A stretch of DNA of 30,962 bases from a virus. Position numbers and translations under genes: made by a program. The DNA is taken from positions 1 to 30,962 of IMG/VR virus record IMGVR_UViG_3300032322_000028. One strand, written 5' to 3'. The notes under the pieces are model-generated. The model made no database searches and was not told the origin of the DNA. It worked only from the letters and a program-made list of their open reading frames with translations. The number at the start of each line of letters is the position of its first letter. The stretch's first letter is position 1. Positions 23,054 through 30,927 of this stretch are shown piece after piece.

Positions 23054-23896
23054 TTAGGCAGTCGTGCTGCTGTAGTAGCCGTGGATCAGCAGGTTGACCT
23101 TCACCAGCACCTCGGGGTACTGCGTGAAAACGATGGTCGAAGCTGCCGGGATTGCGGTCACGCCGCCAGGAACTGCGATGGCCGCGTTGAGCGTCACCGA
23201 GGTTGCGCCAGCCGACGCGGCGGTTGCCACGAAGGACGAGGTCTCGATGAGTTGACCATTCGGGGCGATGTACGCCACGCTGGTGCCCACCGGAATCGCC
23301 GCAGGCAGGCCCGTACCCGTGAGGGTGATGGCGGTGCCAGACGAGGAGCCCGAGGCCGAGACCGAGAACGCAGTGTCGTCCACCACGCCCACGCAGCGCA
23401 CCGGCAGGATCGTGGACACCGGGGTAGCCGTGGGGGCCAGCACGGCGTTAGCCGAGTTGCCCGTGGCGGTGGAGCCGGTGTTGTTGACCATGCTCAGGTT
23501 GGTGCCAACCATCGCCAGCGCGCCCGAGGCGACCGTCGTGCCAGACGAGCAGACCACGGCCTTGAAGACCGTATCCGGATCGTCACACACGATAGCCACC
23601 GCGTCACCGGCCAGCGTCGAGGCGGGCCAGTATTGCGAGAAGCGCTTTTGCTTGGTCACCGGGTCGGTGAACGAGCAGCCGAGGAAAATTCCAGTGATTT
23701 GGTTTGCACCCGTGCCGGTCGAGACCGAAGCGCGAGTGATGAAACCACGCGACAGCACCACGAAATCTCCGTAGAAGAGATCCGTGGCGAAGGCGTACTG
23801 GATGGGCAGAGAGCGGGTGGAGCCCGCAAACACCTGCCCGCCGATCAGATTGACCGGCTGAAGACCGTAGGGACGGTCAACGCTGGGGTATGCCAT
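23054..23896 (-). CDS. Probable head decoration / structural protein, 280 aa
   Basis: It starts MAYPSVDRPYGLQPVNLIGG, then QVFAGSTRSLPIQYAFATDL and FYGDFVVLSRGFITRASVST, and continues TGIFLGCSFTDPVTKQKRFS and YWPASTLAGDAVAIVCDD. The C-terminal half is Thr/Ala/Gly-rich beta repeat (ITLTGTGLPAAIPVGTSVAY; GATSVTLNAAIAVPGGVTA). The 'DRPYGL-x-PVNLIGGQVF-x-GSTR' start is one I remember from environmental podoviruses directly ahead of the capsid gene. Gene position and beta-rich composition favour a capsid-binding decoration protein. CGGAG is 6 bases before the ATG. Confidence 0.85.
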   Translation of the reverse strand: MAYPSVDRPYGLQPVNLIGGQVFAGSTRSLPIQYAFATDLFYGDFVVLSRGFITRASVSTGTGANQITGIFLGCSFTDPVTKQKRFSQYWPASTLAGDAVAIVCDDPDTVFKAVVCSSGTTVASGALAMVGTNLSMVNNTGSTATGNSANAVLAPTATPVSTILPVRCVGVVDDTAFSVSASGSSSGTAITLTGTGLPAAIPVGTSVAYIAPNGQLIETSSFVATAASAGATSVTLNAAIAVPGGVTAIPAASTIVFTQYPEVLVKVNLLIHGYYSSTTA

Positions 23897-23899
23897 TTG

Positions 23900-24367
23900 T
23901 TACTCCGAAAGTTGGGAACCGCGTCCGAACTTCACCTTGCTCTGGCGCTCGCTGAAGAGCGGCATACGAGGGTTGTTCTCGCGCATGAACGCGTTGTCCA
24001 CTGAATCCATCTGGCCCTCCGCCTGACGGCGGTAGAACTCATTGCGTTGTTCAGCGAACTCCGCAGGGATTTTGCACAGCATCAGTCCGCCGACCTGAAT
24101 GGTGTCTGCGAACCGCCCCTTGATCTCAGAACCAAACACCTGCACTTCCGGGTGGTCCGAAGCCTTGACGGGCTCGTACCCTTCGCGCAGTTTGGAAGAG
24201 ATATTGCTGGGGTCGTCGGTGCCGAGGGTGCTGATACGAATCCACCGATACACGTAACCCGGCTCCGGATTCGGATCGGGAAGCAGCGACGGCGGGGCCC
24301 ACTTTTTCGCCCTTTCGGACTTTGCGCGAGTTTCGAGTTCGCGGGGGGCACGGGTATTTTCAGCCAT
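23900..24367 (-). CDS. Conserved head-region protein, 155 aa, function unknown
   Basis: The protein begins MAENTRAPRELETRAKSERA, then KWAPPSLLPDPNPEPGYVYR and WIRISTLGTDDPSNISSKLR. It continues GYEPVKASDHPEVQVFGSE, TIQVGGLMLCKIPAEFAEQR and NEFYRRQAEGQMDSVDNAFM. The N-terminal 30 residues are charged and likely disordered, the middle is a small mixed domain, and the end is helical. The gene overlaps the scaffold stop by 8 bases, with GAGGAAA upstream. I recall homologues in the same place between scaffold and capsid genes, without an assigned role. Confidence 0.83.
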   Translation of the reverse strand: MAENTRAPRELETRAKSERAKKWAPPSLLPDPNPEPGYVYRWIRISTLGTDDPSNISSKLREGYEPVKASDHPEVQVFGSEIKGRFADTIQVGGLMLCKIPAEFAEQRNEFYRRQAEGQMDSVDNAFMRENNPRMPLFSERQSKVKFGRGSQLSE

Positions 24368-25280
24368 TGTCTTTCCTCATTTGTTCTGCCACGGAGCGAG
24401 CGTAGACTTCCAGGGGAACTCCAAGCCGCTTGGCAAGGTTCACTTGAGATTGCGTCAGCACGATTTTCTTGGGCGCGGTGCTGCGGGTTGCGGGGGCCAC
24501 TACAGAAGACTTCTTTGCGGGCTTCTCAGAGGTAAACGCATCTGGGAAAGTCCTGCGCATTTCTGCGTCAATCTGCTTGTAGTAGTCCTCGCTTGAAGGG
24601 TTTACGCCTTTCTCGACAAGCTCGTTGTGTACCTCAAGCGCCATCGCAGTCATTCGACGGTTTGACCCAAACCACGAATTGGCTTCCTGCCACGCAAGTG
24701 CCTTGGGGTCGGGCTGCGGTGCCGCTGGAGCGGTTTGTACCACAGGCTCTGCGGGTTTTGCAACAGGGGGCCTGAAGTTATTTACCCGCTCGGCCCGAGA
24801 TACCGCCTTAGCCAGCTCTTCTTGCGCCGATACGATACCGTCCGTATCAAACGCCTCATGCGCTTCCTTGAGTTTCCTCTTGGCCTCGTCTACCTCGGTG
24901 GCAACCACCTTTTTGGCCTGCTCAAGGAGCGCTTCCTGGCCCTTGCCCAAACTGCCCTGGAGTTTCTTGTTCTCCTCGACCAAAGCCTGAGCAAGGCGTA
25001 GGGCTTCTTCCTTCTCGCGCTGGGCAGCTTCCTTGGCGCGGCGCTCCTCGTGGTATCCCTTGGAGAAGTGCTGGATGCGCTTCTTGACACCCTCGGAGTA
25101 TTGCGCCAACTCCTCGTCGGTCACATCAGCCGGAGCATCTTTCATGGGCGCACGCCCACGGTCCTGCTCGGGCGTGTCGTCTACGACCTCGATTTCTGCG
25201 CCTTCACCGGCCTCGATTTCGTACTCCACCTTTTCTTCGGCGGGCTTTGCCTGCTCGTCCGGGAACTTGAATTCAGACAT
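24360..25280 (-). CDS. Capsid scaffolding protein, 306 aa
   Basis: Scaffolds guide capsid assembly and leave or are degraded before DNA entry. The sequence has an acidic, disordered N-terminus (EYEIEAGEGAEIEVVDDTPE), long coiled coils (VKKRIQHFSKGYHEERRAKE; REKEEALRLAQALVEENKKL; EVDEAKRKLKEAHEAFDTDG), a Pro/Ala linker (PVAKPAEPVVQTAPAAPQPD), and a small C-terminal helical domain (SQVNLAKRLGVPLEVYARSV) that would contact the capsid protein. The composition, length and position just before the capsid genes are typical. AGGAG lies 6 bases before the ATG. No protease domain is seen. Confidence 0.88.
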   Translation of the reverse strand: MSEFKFPDEQAKPAEEKVEYEIEAGEGAEIEVVDDTPEQDRGRAPMKDAPADVTDEELAQYSEGVKKRIQHFSKGYHEERRAKEAAQREKEEALRLAQALVEENKKLQGSLGKGQEALLEQAKKVVATEVDEAKRKLKEAHEAFDTDGIVSAQEELAKAVSRAERVNNFRPPVAKPAEPVVQTAPAAPQPDPKALAWQEANSWFGSNRRMTAMALEVHNELVEKGVNPSSEDYYKQIDAEMRRTFPDAFTSEKPAKKSSVVAPATRSTAPKKIVLTQSQVNLAKRLGVPLEVYARSVAEQMRKDNG

Positions 25281-25289
25281 TGTTACTCC

Positions 25290-25688
25290 TTAAACCCTCT
25301 TCACACCGCGCGGATCTTGAACCACCGCCTCGACCGAATCGTCGTTGATGATCCGGAATTCCTGCCCGTGAATCTTCATCCGGGTGCCCGTGTTGGGGCG
25401 AACCAGAACGAAGTCTCCAACCTTGCAGGAGGGGCCGGAGGGGAAGCGCAGGGGGTCTCGATAGGCATCAGGGCCCATCTTCATCACGAACAACACGGGC
25501 GATAGCACTTCCTCGTATTGCACCGTCTGCCCCGCCTTGACTATCCCGCTTTCGTACTCCTCTTCCGCACGCGGCACGGCGCACAGGAGGTGATACGTCA
25601 CAGGATCGGGCACCTGTCTGGCCTTTTCGGCCTCCGTTGCTGGGAGCGTGGAAACGCTTTCCCCATCGCTTAGGAGTAGTTCACTCAT
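25290..25688 (-). CDS. GroES-like co-chaperonin, 132 aa
   Basis: GroES-type proteins cap GroEL and help fold substrates; in phage T4 the analogue gp31 folds the capsid protein. Here VTYHLLCAVPRAEEEYESGI (30-49) fits the first strand and mobile loop, with GIV (48-50) at the place of the GroEL-binding tripeptide. PVLFVMKMGPDAYRD (64-78) matches the 'G-x-V-x-x-VG' region. CKVGDFVLVRPNTGTRMKIH then GQEFRIINDDSVEAVVQD (88-125) matches 'VGD-x-V-x-x-x...G-x-x-x-x-x-dG-x-e-y-x-i-x-x-e-D-I'. About 28 N-terminal residues are extra. The start at 25688 has GAAGGA at 6 bases; the longer frame overlaps the 62-residue gene and was rejected. It sits between portal and scaffold, consistent with capsid folding. 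Confidence 0.8.
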   Translation of the reverse strand: MSELLLSDGESVSTLPATEAEKARQVPDPVTYHLLCAVPRAEEEYESGIVKAGQTVQYEEVLSPVLFVMKMGPDAYRDPLRFPSGPSCKVGDFVLVRPNTGTRMKIHGQEFRIINDDSVEAVVQDPRGVKRV

Positions 25689-25737
25689 CAGTTTTCCTTC
25701 GCAGGGGGTGAAATGGGGCACCCCCGAAACCCCGTCT

Positions 25738-25926
25738 TCAATCTTCCTCTTGGAGTTTCTTTTGCAGGTCGATGATGTGGTTGAAGGCAAAAGACAACCC
25801 CCGAATCTCTCCGCACAGGTTTCGGTACTCGTCAAAGTCCTTTGCCGCACCTGACACAACTGTCTGCGCAAGAACATCGCGGCGCTCTTCGATTTCTTTC
25901 AGAACGCGATCAAATACTGTGGACAC
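25738..25926 (-). CDS. Small conserved helical protein, 62 aa
   Basis: The start codon is GTG (25926-25924), with AAGGAG 6 bases upstream inside the end of the portal gene. The protein reads MSTVFDRVLKEIEERRDVLA, then QTVVSGAAKDFDEYRNLCGE and IRGLSFAFNHIIDLQKKLQE. It is nearly all helix, with two likely helices around a short turn. I recall close relatives right after portal genes in environmental phages, with no known function. A portal- or scaffold-associated role is possible. Confidence 0.82.
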   Translation of the reverse strand: MSTVFDRVLKEIEERRDVLAQTVVSGAAKDFDEYRNLCGEIRGLSFAFNHIIDLQKKLQEED

Positions 25927-25929
25927 CTA

Positions 25930-28404
25930 TTACTCCTTGGGTTGAGCGGGCTTCTGCGCCTTCATGATCGCCTGCTGTGCTTGTTGGCGCATCTTCAACT
26001 GATGCGCCTGCTCTTTTTGACGAAGCTCTTGGTTGGACTTCGCGGCCTTGGCTGCGAGTTCCTGTTGCGACATCATGGCCTTAAGCTGGGGGTTTTCCCC
26101 CTGCTTGCGCTGCGCTTCCAACTGAAGTCGAGCCTGCTCGATCTGCAACTTGCCCTGCGCGATCTGGAAGTCCCTCATGCTGTCGGCTTCCTTGCGCTGA
26201 AGCTCTTGAGCCTTTAGCTGAAGCTCCATCTGGGCCATCTGAAGCTCAGGGTTCTGCGCCTGTTGTTGAGCCTGCTGCTGTGCAAACATGGCTTGGTTCT
26301 GCACCATCGTTCTCTGTGCAGCGGCGGCGATCAGCGGAGCCAGGGCCTTCTCGTCTTCCGGCGCGATGGGGGCGTTGTTCTCTTCGTCCAAAGCGGGAAG
26401 AGGAACGCCAAGCTGCATCTCGACTTGGGCGCGGTACGCAAACGCAGCGTGCTCGGCAATGTGCGCCATGAGCGCCGCCATCATCTGCTGGGCCATCGGG
26501 TTTTGACCCAGGACCGCCGCGATGTTGGGGTCTTGCATGAACGCTTGGTGCGTCATCATGTGGGCTTGATGGTCTTGATAGGCAAACGCCTTGATCGGCT
26601 CCATCCGCATGATCGCCATGTTCTCCGTCACCGGATCGCGTGGCTTCTGATCATCGTCAATGGGCACCAGCTTGTCTGCGTTCTTGATCCCCAGCACCTC
26701 CAGCATCTGGCGGTGAAGCTGGGGGAGGTTGTAGATCTGCGGAGCGCCTTGGGCCAACTGAAGCGCGGCTTGGTACTGCATGATCCGCTGCGCCATCGTG
26801 GCCGCGTTCGGATCGGACACGGGGATGACCTCCACCATGTCGTAGTCGCTTTGCTTTACACCAGGGTTCCCGCCCTCTGGGGTGTACGAGTATTCCGAGG
26901 GGGTGAAGTCGCGGATGATGGCCTTCAGGAGCTTGAACTCCATCCGCAGGCTGGCGTGGACCCGGGCCTGGACGGCGGACATCGTTTTAAGCTGCCGCTC
27001 CAGAATTGCCAGCGTGGTTCCCACCGGGGCCTGGGCCGACATATCGCTGACTTTTAGGTCAGCAACCGAGGCAAGACGGCGTCCGTCTTCCGTGACCCGC
27101 TCCAGAAGCCCCGCCAAAACTTGGCTCGGCTCCTTGTACGGCAAGGACATGATGTTGTCCCTAACCGTCCCGCTGGGGATGTCCACATCCCTGAACTCGC
27201 CCGGAGCGATGGGCGTGTCGTCGCCCTTGATACGCAAGCCCCGGCTCTTCAGACCCCCGGGGAGATTGGACAGCGTCCCTGCATCGACAAGCTGCCGAAT
27301 GATCGAGGTACCCGCACGGGCGTAACCGCCGATCAGGTGGATAAACCCTAGGCCGTACGCACCGAAACCGGGGATGTACGTGTACTGGACGAAGTGCTGG
27401 CGCTTGAGGCGCTTTTCATCGTCTTCGTTCCAGTTGCGCCGGATGGCAAGGACTTTCTGAGTCCCCCTGTCAATCGTGATGACGTACGGCAGCGCCACTT
27501 CATCTTCGTCTTCGCCCAAGTCCCAAGCGGCGTGGACCTCGTATAGTTGGTAGCGGTCGTCGTCCGTCAGGGAATACCCTTGGTCTTCTGCCTTCTTCTT
27601 CTCAATGTCAGAGAAGAACTGCGTCGGTTCACCTAAATCCGTATCCAAATAAAACCCGGAAACTTGAAGGCGTTTAATTTCATTCTTCGTCTTCCTCATT
27701 ACGTGCGTCACGCGCTCGGCTGTGTAAACGTTTGACGCGCCGTAGGGAATGATCAAATCTTCTGCCGGGATGAACGGGGCCGCAGGCATATCCGTGTTGG
27801 GGTCCGGATAGAGCTTCTTGAACGCCGCGCCGATGAGCCCAAGGGAGAACAACAGACGCTCGTGCTCTGAGCGGTAGTCGATCATCTTCTCGGTCAGCCA
27901 CAGGTTCATGTCCTCGCGGACACGGTCGGCGGCTTCCTCCTTCATGCGGTCAATCGCACCCATGATCTGCGTCTTGACCGGGCCTTGAGCGGGGAAAGTC
28001 TCCGTGATCATCTCTGACTGGAACCGCACCGCCGCCTCAGTGAGGAGGGGCGAAAAGACCCCGCAGGCACCGTTCCAGGGCTCAGTGCGCTCCTCGTACT
28101 TCATCCCCAGGACTTCCAGGCCCTTGACGTACATCTCCACCCAGTCCTTGCGGGAGTTGATGTCTGCCTCGATTAGCTCCATGAGTTCAGAGCCAAGCGT
28201 CTCCAGCTTGTCTGAGTCGAGGGTTTCTGCGAGGTTGGCACTGAATTCATCGGAGAGCGCGCCCTCGTCGGGCATGAGGTCGATCTCAACGCCTCCGGCA
28301 CGGAGGGTTACGTCCTCCGGATCTTCAATTTCAATTTCAATCGCAGGCCCGTCCATGAGGGCGGGGTCAAAAGCGGCCAGTGCGGAGTCAATATTCGTTG
28401 CCAT
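25930..28404 (-). CDS. Portal protein, long P22-like type, 824 aa
   Basis: The portal is the dodecameric ring at one capsid vertex through which DNA enters and leaves. The N-terminus is acidic (AIEIEIEDPEDVTLRAGGVE). The conserved portal core includes RKDWVEMYVKGLEVLGMKYE, RTEPWNGACGVFSPLLTEAA and VRFQSEMITETFPAQGPVKT (85-145), then ERLLFSLGLIGAAFKKLY, YTYIPGFGAYGLGFIHLIG and RDVDIPSGTVRDNIMSLPYK. A very long Gln/Ala-rich helical tail (about 690-824: QMELQLKAQELQRKEADSMR; AQGKLQIEQARLQLEAQRKQ) would build a barrel extending into the capsid as in P22 gp1. AAGGA lies before the ATG, which follows the terL stop after 9 bases. The length (824) exceeds that of most portals because of this tail. 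Confidence 0.9.
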   Translation of the reverse strand: MATNIDSALAAFDPALMDGPAIEIEIEDPEDVTLRAGGVEIDLMPDEGALSDEFSANLAETLDSDKLETLGSELMELIEADINSRKDWVEMYVKGLEVLGMKYEERTEPWNGACGVFSPLLTEAAVRFQSEMITETFPAQGPVKTQIMGAIDRMKEEAADRVREDMNLWLTEKMIDYRSEHERLLFSLGLIGAAFKKLYPDPNTDMPAAPFIPAEDLIIPYGASNVYTAERVTHVMRKTKNEIKRLQVSGFYLDTDLGEPTQFFSDIEKKKAEDQGYSLTDDDRYQLYEVHAAWDLGEDEDEVALPYVITIDRGTQKVLAIRRNWNEDDEKRLKRQHFVQYTYIPGFGAYGLGFIHLIGGYARAGTSIIRQLVDAGTLSNLPGGLKSRGLRIKGDDTPIAPGEFRDVDIPSGTVRDNIMSLPYKEPSQVLAGLLERVTEDGRRLASVADLKVSDMSAQAPVGTTLAILERQLKTMSAVQARVHASLRMEFKLLKAIIRDFTPSEYSYTPEGGNPGVKQSDYDMVEVIPVSDPNAATMAQRIMQYQAALQLAQGAPQIYNLPQLHRQMLEVLGIKNADKLVPIDDDQKPRDPVTENMAIMRMEPIKAFAYQDHQAHMMTHQAFMQDPNIAAVLGQNPMAQQMMAALMAHIAEHAAFAYRAQVEMQLGVPLPALDEENNAPIAPEDEKALAPLIAAAAQRTMVQNQAMFAQQQAQQQAQNPELQMAQMELQLKAQELQRKEADSMRDFQIAQGKLQIEQARLQLEAQRKQGENPQLKAMMSQQELAAKAAKSNQELRQKEQAHQLKMRQQAQQAIMKAQKPAQPKE

Positions 28405-28413
28405 GTTGTTTCC

Positions 28414-29967
28414 TTAATAGTATGCAGCGCGCCGCATGCTGCGGAACTGTTTTGGCTCTTCCGGCTCATCAGAGGGGAGTCTGATAAACCCGCCGTTGCG
28501 CATGCGCTGAAGCGCCTGCGTGCATGTATCCACATAGTCGTCGTGGTCCCCGGCGGGGAACGACGCGACTTCCTCGATTACCTCTCGTGCCCATCTAGTA
28601 TCGGGAGCCCAGACGCGGCCCGAGGCGAAGATATCAGAAACCGCATTCAGGCGTGCAACTTTGTCTGTCGAAGAGCCGAGTTTACCTCTGGAAGGACTGA
28701 ATTCCCCGATTGGTATGCCCATCGCCCGAAGTTCCTGAATAAGCGGCGCGCCTGCGGCTTTCTTTTCAATCAAGCACGCGTCTGGCTCCCATTCCTTGTA
28801 ATACTCGATGGCTTTCTTCTTCAAATCAGGGAATGACCACCGGCCTTTAATAGCGTCGAGGAGAATAATGTGCGCATTGTCGTTATCCTCTTCGTTGAAC
28901 CACACGCCCCACGTGGTGCAGGCGCTGTAGTCAGCGGAGGTCTTGGTCTCGTGCGCAGTATCCCATGACTGGATGATGTACTCGCACTTGGGCGGCGTCT
29001 CGGGCTCCCATATCTGCCACATGTCCCGCTTGATGACTGCCGCCACTTCGGATGTGGGGCTCTGCATGTACTGCGCCTGCCAGAAGCGCGGGTCCATGCC
29101 TGCGCGCTTGGCTTGAAGCTGCTCCAGGGGCCACTGCTCGGGCCACAGCGACTTCTCCTTGTCCGTGTGCTCGTACAGGATGGCCGGAAGCTCCACGATC
29201 TCCCATCGGTCAGCGTCGGGATTGAGCGCTTGGTGCTTGATCAGCATACCCGTGAGGTCAAGATTCGACCAGCGGGTCATGATCACGATGATTGCGCCCC
29301 CAGGCATGAGGCGCTGGAGAGGGCCGGTCTGAAACCAAGACCACGCGGCATCAAAAGGCGTGCGCGTACCCGCCTTCAAGTCCTGCTCAGAGTGCGGATC
29401 GTCAATAACGAAGAGGTCCGCGCCCCGCCCTGCAATACTACCACCCACGCCCACCGCGTAATACTGCCCACCGGCAGTTGTAGACCACTTTCCAGCCGCT
29501 TTTTGGTCTTCCGCAACCTTGGTTTTGGGAAAAAACGAGGGGAAATCTTCGCCAGAAATCAGATTTTTGATGCGCCGACCGAAATCTTCAGACAGGGACG
29601 CAGTATGCGTGCCCATAATGATCTTTTTCTGAGGAAACTTGCCTAGATAATATGCTGGAAATAGGTAGCTAGAGAACTCCGACTTACCCATACGAGGCGC
29701 TATGTTAATTATAACCCTCTTTTTTTCTCCCGCAATTACTGCGTCAAATATTTTTGCTAGTTGCCTATGATGCGCGCCTTCCTTGAAGCCGGGGTATATG
29801 GCGTGGGCAAAGCCCAGCAGGCTGTTTTGCGCGGATACGATGCGATGCCTGCGCTCGCGTTCTTCCAGAAGATCGAAAAGCTCCATTTTCTCCTTGACGG
29901 AGAGCGTGGGCAGCGCGGCGTGAAGCGCTTGAGCCTCTTGCGGCGTGAGAAAATCAGGCAGACGCAT
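28414..29967 (-). CDS. terL: Terminase large subunit, 517 aa
   Basis: TerL is the ATP-driven packaging motor and DNA-cutting nuclease. The ATPase domain shows Walker A APRMGKS (90-96, Lys95), Walker B LFVIDD (185-190) and the coupling motif IVIMTRW (227-233). The RNase-H-like nuclease domain shows IIQSWDTA (Asp336), ACLIEKKAAGAPLIQEL (Glu401) and GDHDDYVDT (Asp476/477/480). Length is normal and all key residues are present. The start overlaps the upstream small-subunit stop by 14 bases, and no strong ribosome binding site is seen, so coupled translation is likely. The class of packaging (pac or cos) cannot be read from this sequence. Confidence 0.95.
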   Translation of the reverse strand: MRLPDFLTPQEAQALHAALPTLSVKEKMELFDLLEERERRHRIVSAQNSLLGFAHAIYPGFKEGAHHRQLAKIFDAVIAGEKKRVIINIAPRMGKSEFSSYLFPAYYLGKFPQKKIIMGTHTASLSEDFGRRIKNLISGEDFPSFFPKTKVAEDQKAAGKWSTTAGGQYYAVGVGGSIAGRGADLFVIDDPHSEQDLKAGTRTPFDAAWSWFQTGPLQRLMPGGAIIVIMTRWSNLDLTGMLIKHQALNPDADRWEIVELPAILYEHTDKEKSLWPEQWPLEQLQAKRAGMDPRFWQAQYMQSPTSEVAAVIKRDMWQIWEPETPPKCEYIIQSWDTAHETKTSADYSACTTWGVWFNEEDNDNAHIILLDAIKGRWSFPDLKKKAIEYYKEWEPDACLIEKKAAGAPLIQELRAMGIPIGEFSPSRGKLGSSTDKVARLNAVSDIFASGRVWAPDTRWAREVIEEVASFPAGDHDDYVDTCTQALQRMRNGGFIRLPSDEPEEPKQFRSMRRAAYY

Positions 29968-30601
29968 CGTCGCTGCTGTTTTCTGCCGAAGGTAGAGGCG
30001 TTATGTCTACTGGGGCAGCGTCCACCACCCCCATGAAGCGCGAGAGTTTCTCCTTGATCTTGGCATCAAGCTCGTTGTCGGTGACGTTGGTACGCTTGAC
30101 TTCCACGCGGTCGGTGAAGAGCGCGACTTCAGTGACCTTGCCCAGCATCTCCAGGGCTCGCAGCCTGATGCGAGCGTCGGGGTTCTTGGTCTCTTCAAGG
30201 ATTTGCGCTACGGCATAGCCCCGAAGCTCCTTGGCTTGCTCTACAAAGGCCCAGTCGTAGGCAGTGAGCATGCCTGTCAGATGCCGCACAGCGGTGGGTG
30301 TATTGAGCGTCAGGAGGGCTTGGCGTTGCGCTGCGGGGGGTGCAGCCTGGATGAGCGTTGCAAAGGTCTTCTGCGCGGCTGAAGCCGCTGCATCGTCGGC
30401 AGTAGGTGCGCCCATCTGCTCCAACCAGTCTGCGGTTGACATCTGAGCGTCCAAGAGCGCTGCTGGTGCGGCCTGGGCAACAGGCAGTACATCGTCAAGG
30501 AATGCCGCAGGCGGGTCAAAGTTGATGAGGTGTTCCAGCATTTTTCGCAGAGCTTGCGCCCGGTTGGCGCGGAGTGTATAGTCGGCGCGGGCTTGTTGCA
30601 A
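29954..30601 (-). CDS. Probable terminase small subunit, 215 aa
   Basis: It directly precedes terL and overlaps it by 14 bases. The N-terminal half is helical and Ala-rich (RADYTLRANRAQALRKMLEH; ASAAQKTFATLIQAAPPAAQ). The C-terminal part, AQILEETKNPDARIRLRALE then MLGKVTEVALFTDRVEVKRT, has the 'LGK-x-x-E-V-x-x-F-x-x-R-V-E-V' pattern I associate with small terminase subunits, followed by DNELDAKIKEKLSRFMG. The start is uncertain. An ATG at 30697 would place the hairpins and promoter-like box inside the gene. TTG 30601 has GGGAGGAG 11 bases upstream and was chosen; ATG 30541 would give 195 residues. Confidence 0.65.
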   Translation of the reverse strand: MQQARADYTLRANRAQALRKMLEHLINFDPPAAFLDDVLPVAQAAPAALLDAQMSTADWLEQMGAPTADDAAASAAQKTFATLIQAAPPAAQRQALLTLNTPTAVRHLTGMLTAYDWAFVEQAKELRGYAVAQILEETKNPDARIRLRALEMLGKVTEVALFTDRVEVKRTNVTDNELDAKIKEKLSRFMGVVDAAPVDITPLPSAENSSDDASA

Positions 30602-30622
30602 GTCCGTGCTTTCTCCTCCCTG

Positions 30623-30642
30623 GCGGGCTGCTGCCCGCTTTT
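30623..30642 (+). terminator. Hairpin with short T tract (rightward)
   Basis: A perfect 6-base-pair stem GCGGGC / GCCCGC with a 4-base loop is followed by TTTT when read on the plus strand. It is the first of two tandem hairpins. Read leftward it would instead be part of the 5' leader of the terminase transcript, directly before the GGGAGGAG site. Confidence 0.55.
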
Positions 30643-30668
30643 GCCCCGGCTGGTCCGGGGCATTTTTT
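30642..30668 (+). terminator. Rho-independent terminator (rightward), second of a tandem pair
   Basis: An 8-base-pair stem TGCCCCGG / CCGGGGCA (30642-30649 and 30655-30662) with a 5-base loop is followed by six T on the plus strand. No plus-strand gene to its left explains it. It could stop antisense transcription from running through into the control region. Confidence 0.65.
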
Positions 30669-30694
30669 ATTATAGTGTGTCTAAGTATTGACAA
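30669..30694 (-). promoter_or_regulatory. Candidate leftward promoter of the late operon
   Basis: On the minus strand a perfect TATAAT (30674-30669) lies just upstream of the hairpins and the terminase genes. The best -35 match, TTGTCA (30694-30689), is only 14 bases away, too close for a normal sigma70 site, so an activator or phage factor may be needed. Transcription would start near 30662 and place both hairpins in the leader. Confidence 0.4.
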
Positions 30695-30717
30695 CACGTA
30701 CTAAATTTTTGTATTGT
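30688..30717 (+). promoter_or_regulatory. Candidate rightward promoter
   Basis: On the plus strand a perfect TTGACA (30688-30693) is followed after 18 bases by TATTGT (30712-30717; 4 of 6). It overlaps the leftward candidate's -35 region, so the two would be back to back. No gene lies to the right inside this window. Confidence 0.35.
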
Positions 30718-30918
30718 GGTGGGGGTGCTTTGTAATTTAGGGGTGGGGGTGAGTTGGGCGATTGCTATTTTTGTGTAGTGTGGGGTAAATTGGAAAAAAT
30801 GGTTGCTGCGGTTGGGGATTAGTGTTCATACAACGACGCAGTACCTTGCTGCACACAGGGGCTCCCCCCGTATGGTGGGGTTCCAGGCTGCTGCAAAAAG
30901 GATCGAAGTACCCCCATA

Positions 30919-30927
30919 TGGTAGAAT
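30919..30927 (+). promoter_or_regulatory. Candidate extended -10 promoter at the right edge (rightward)
   Basis: TGGTAGAAT fits the extended -10 pattern TGn-TATAAT (5 of 6 in the hexamer). No -35 box is clear, which is usual for extended -10 sites. The transcript would begin near 30934, at an imperfect hairpin (ATCGGT / ACCGAT), and leave the window. Confidence 0.35.
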
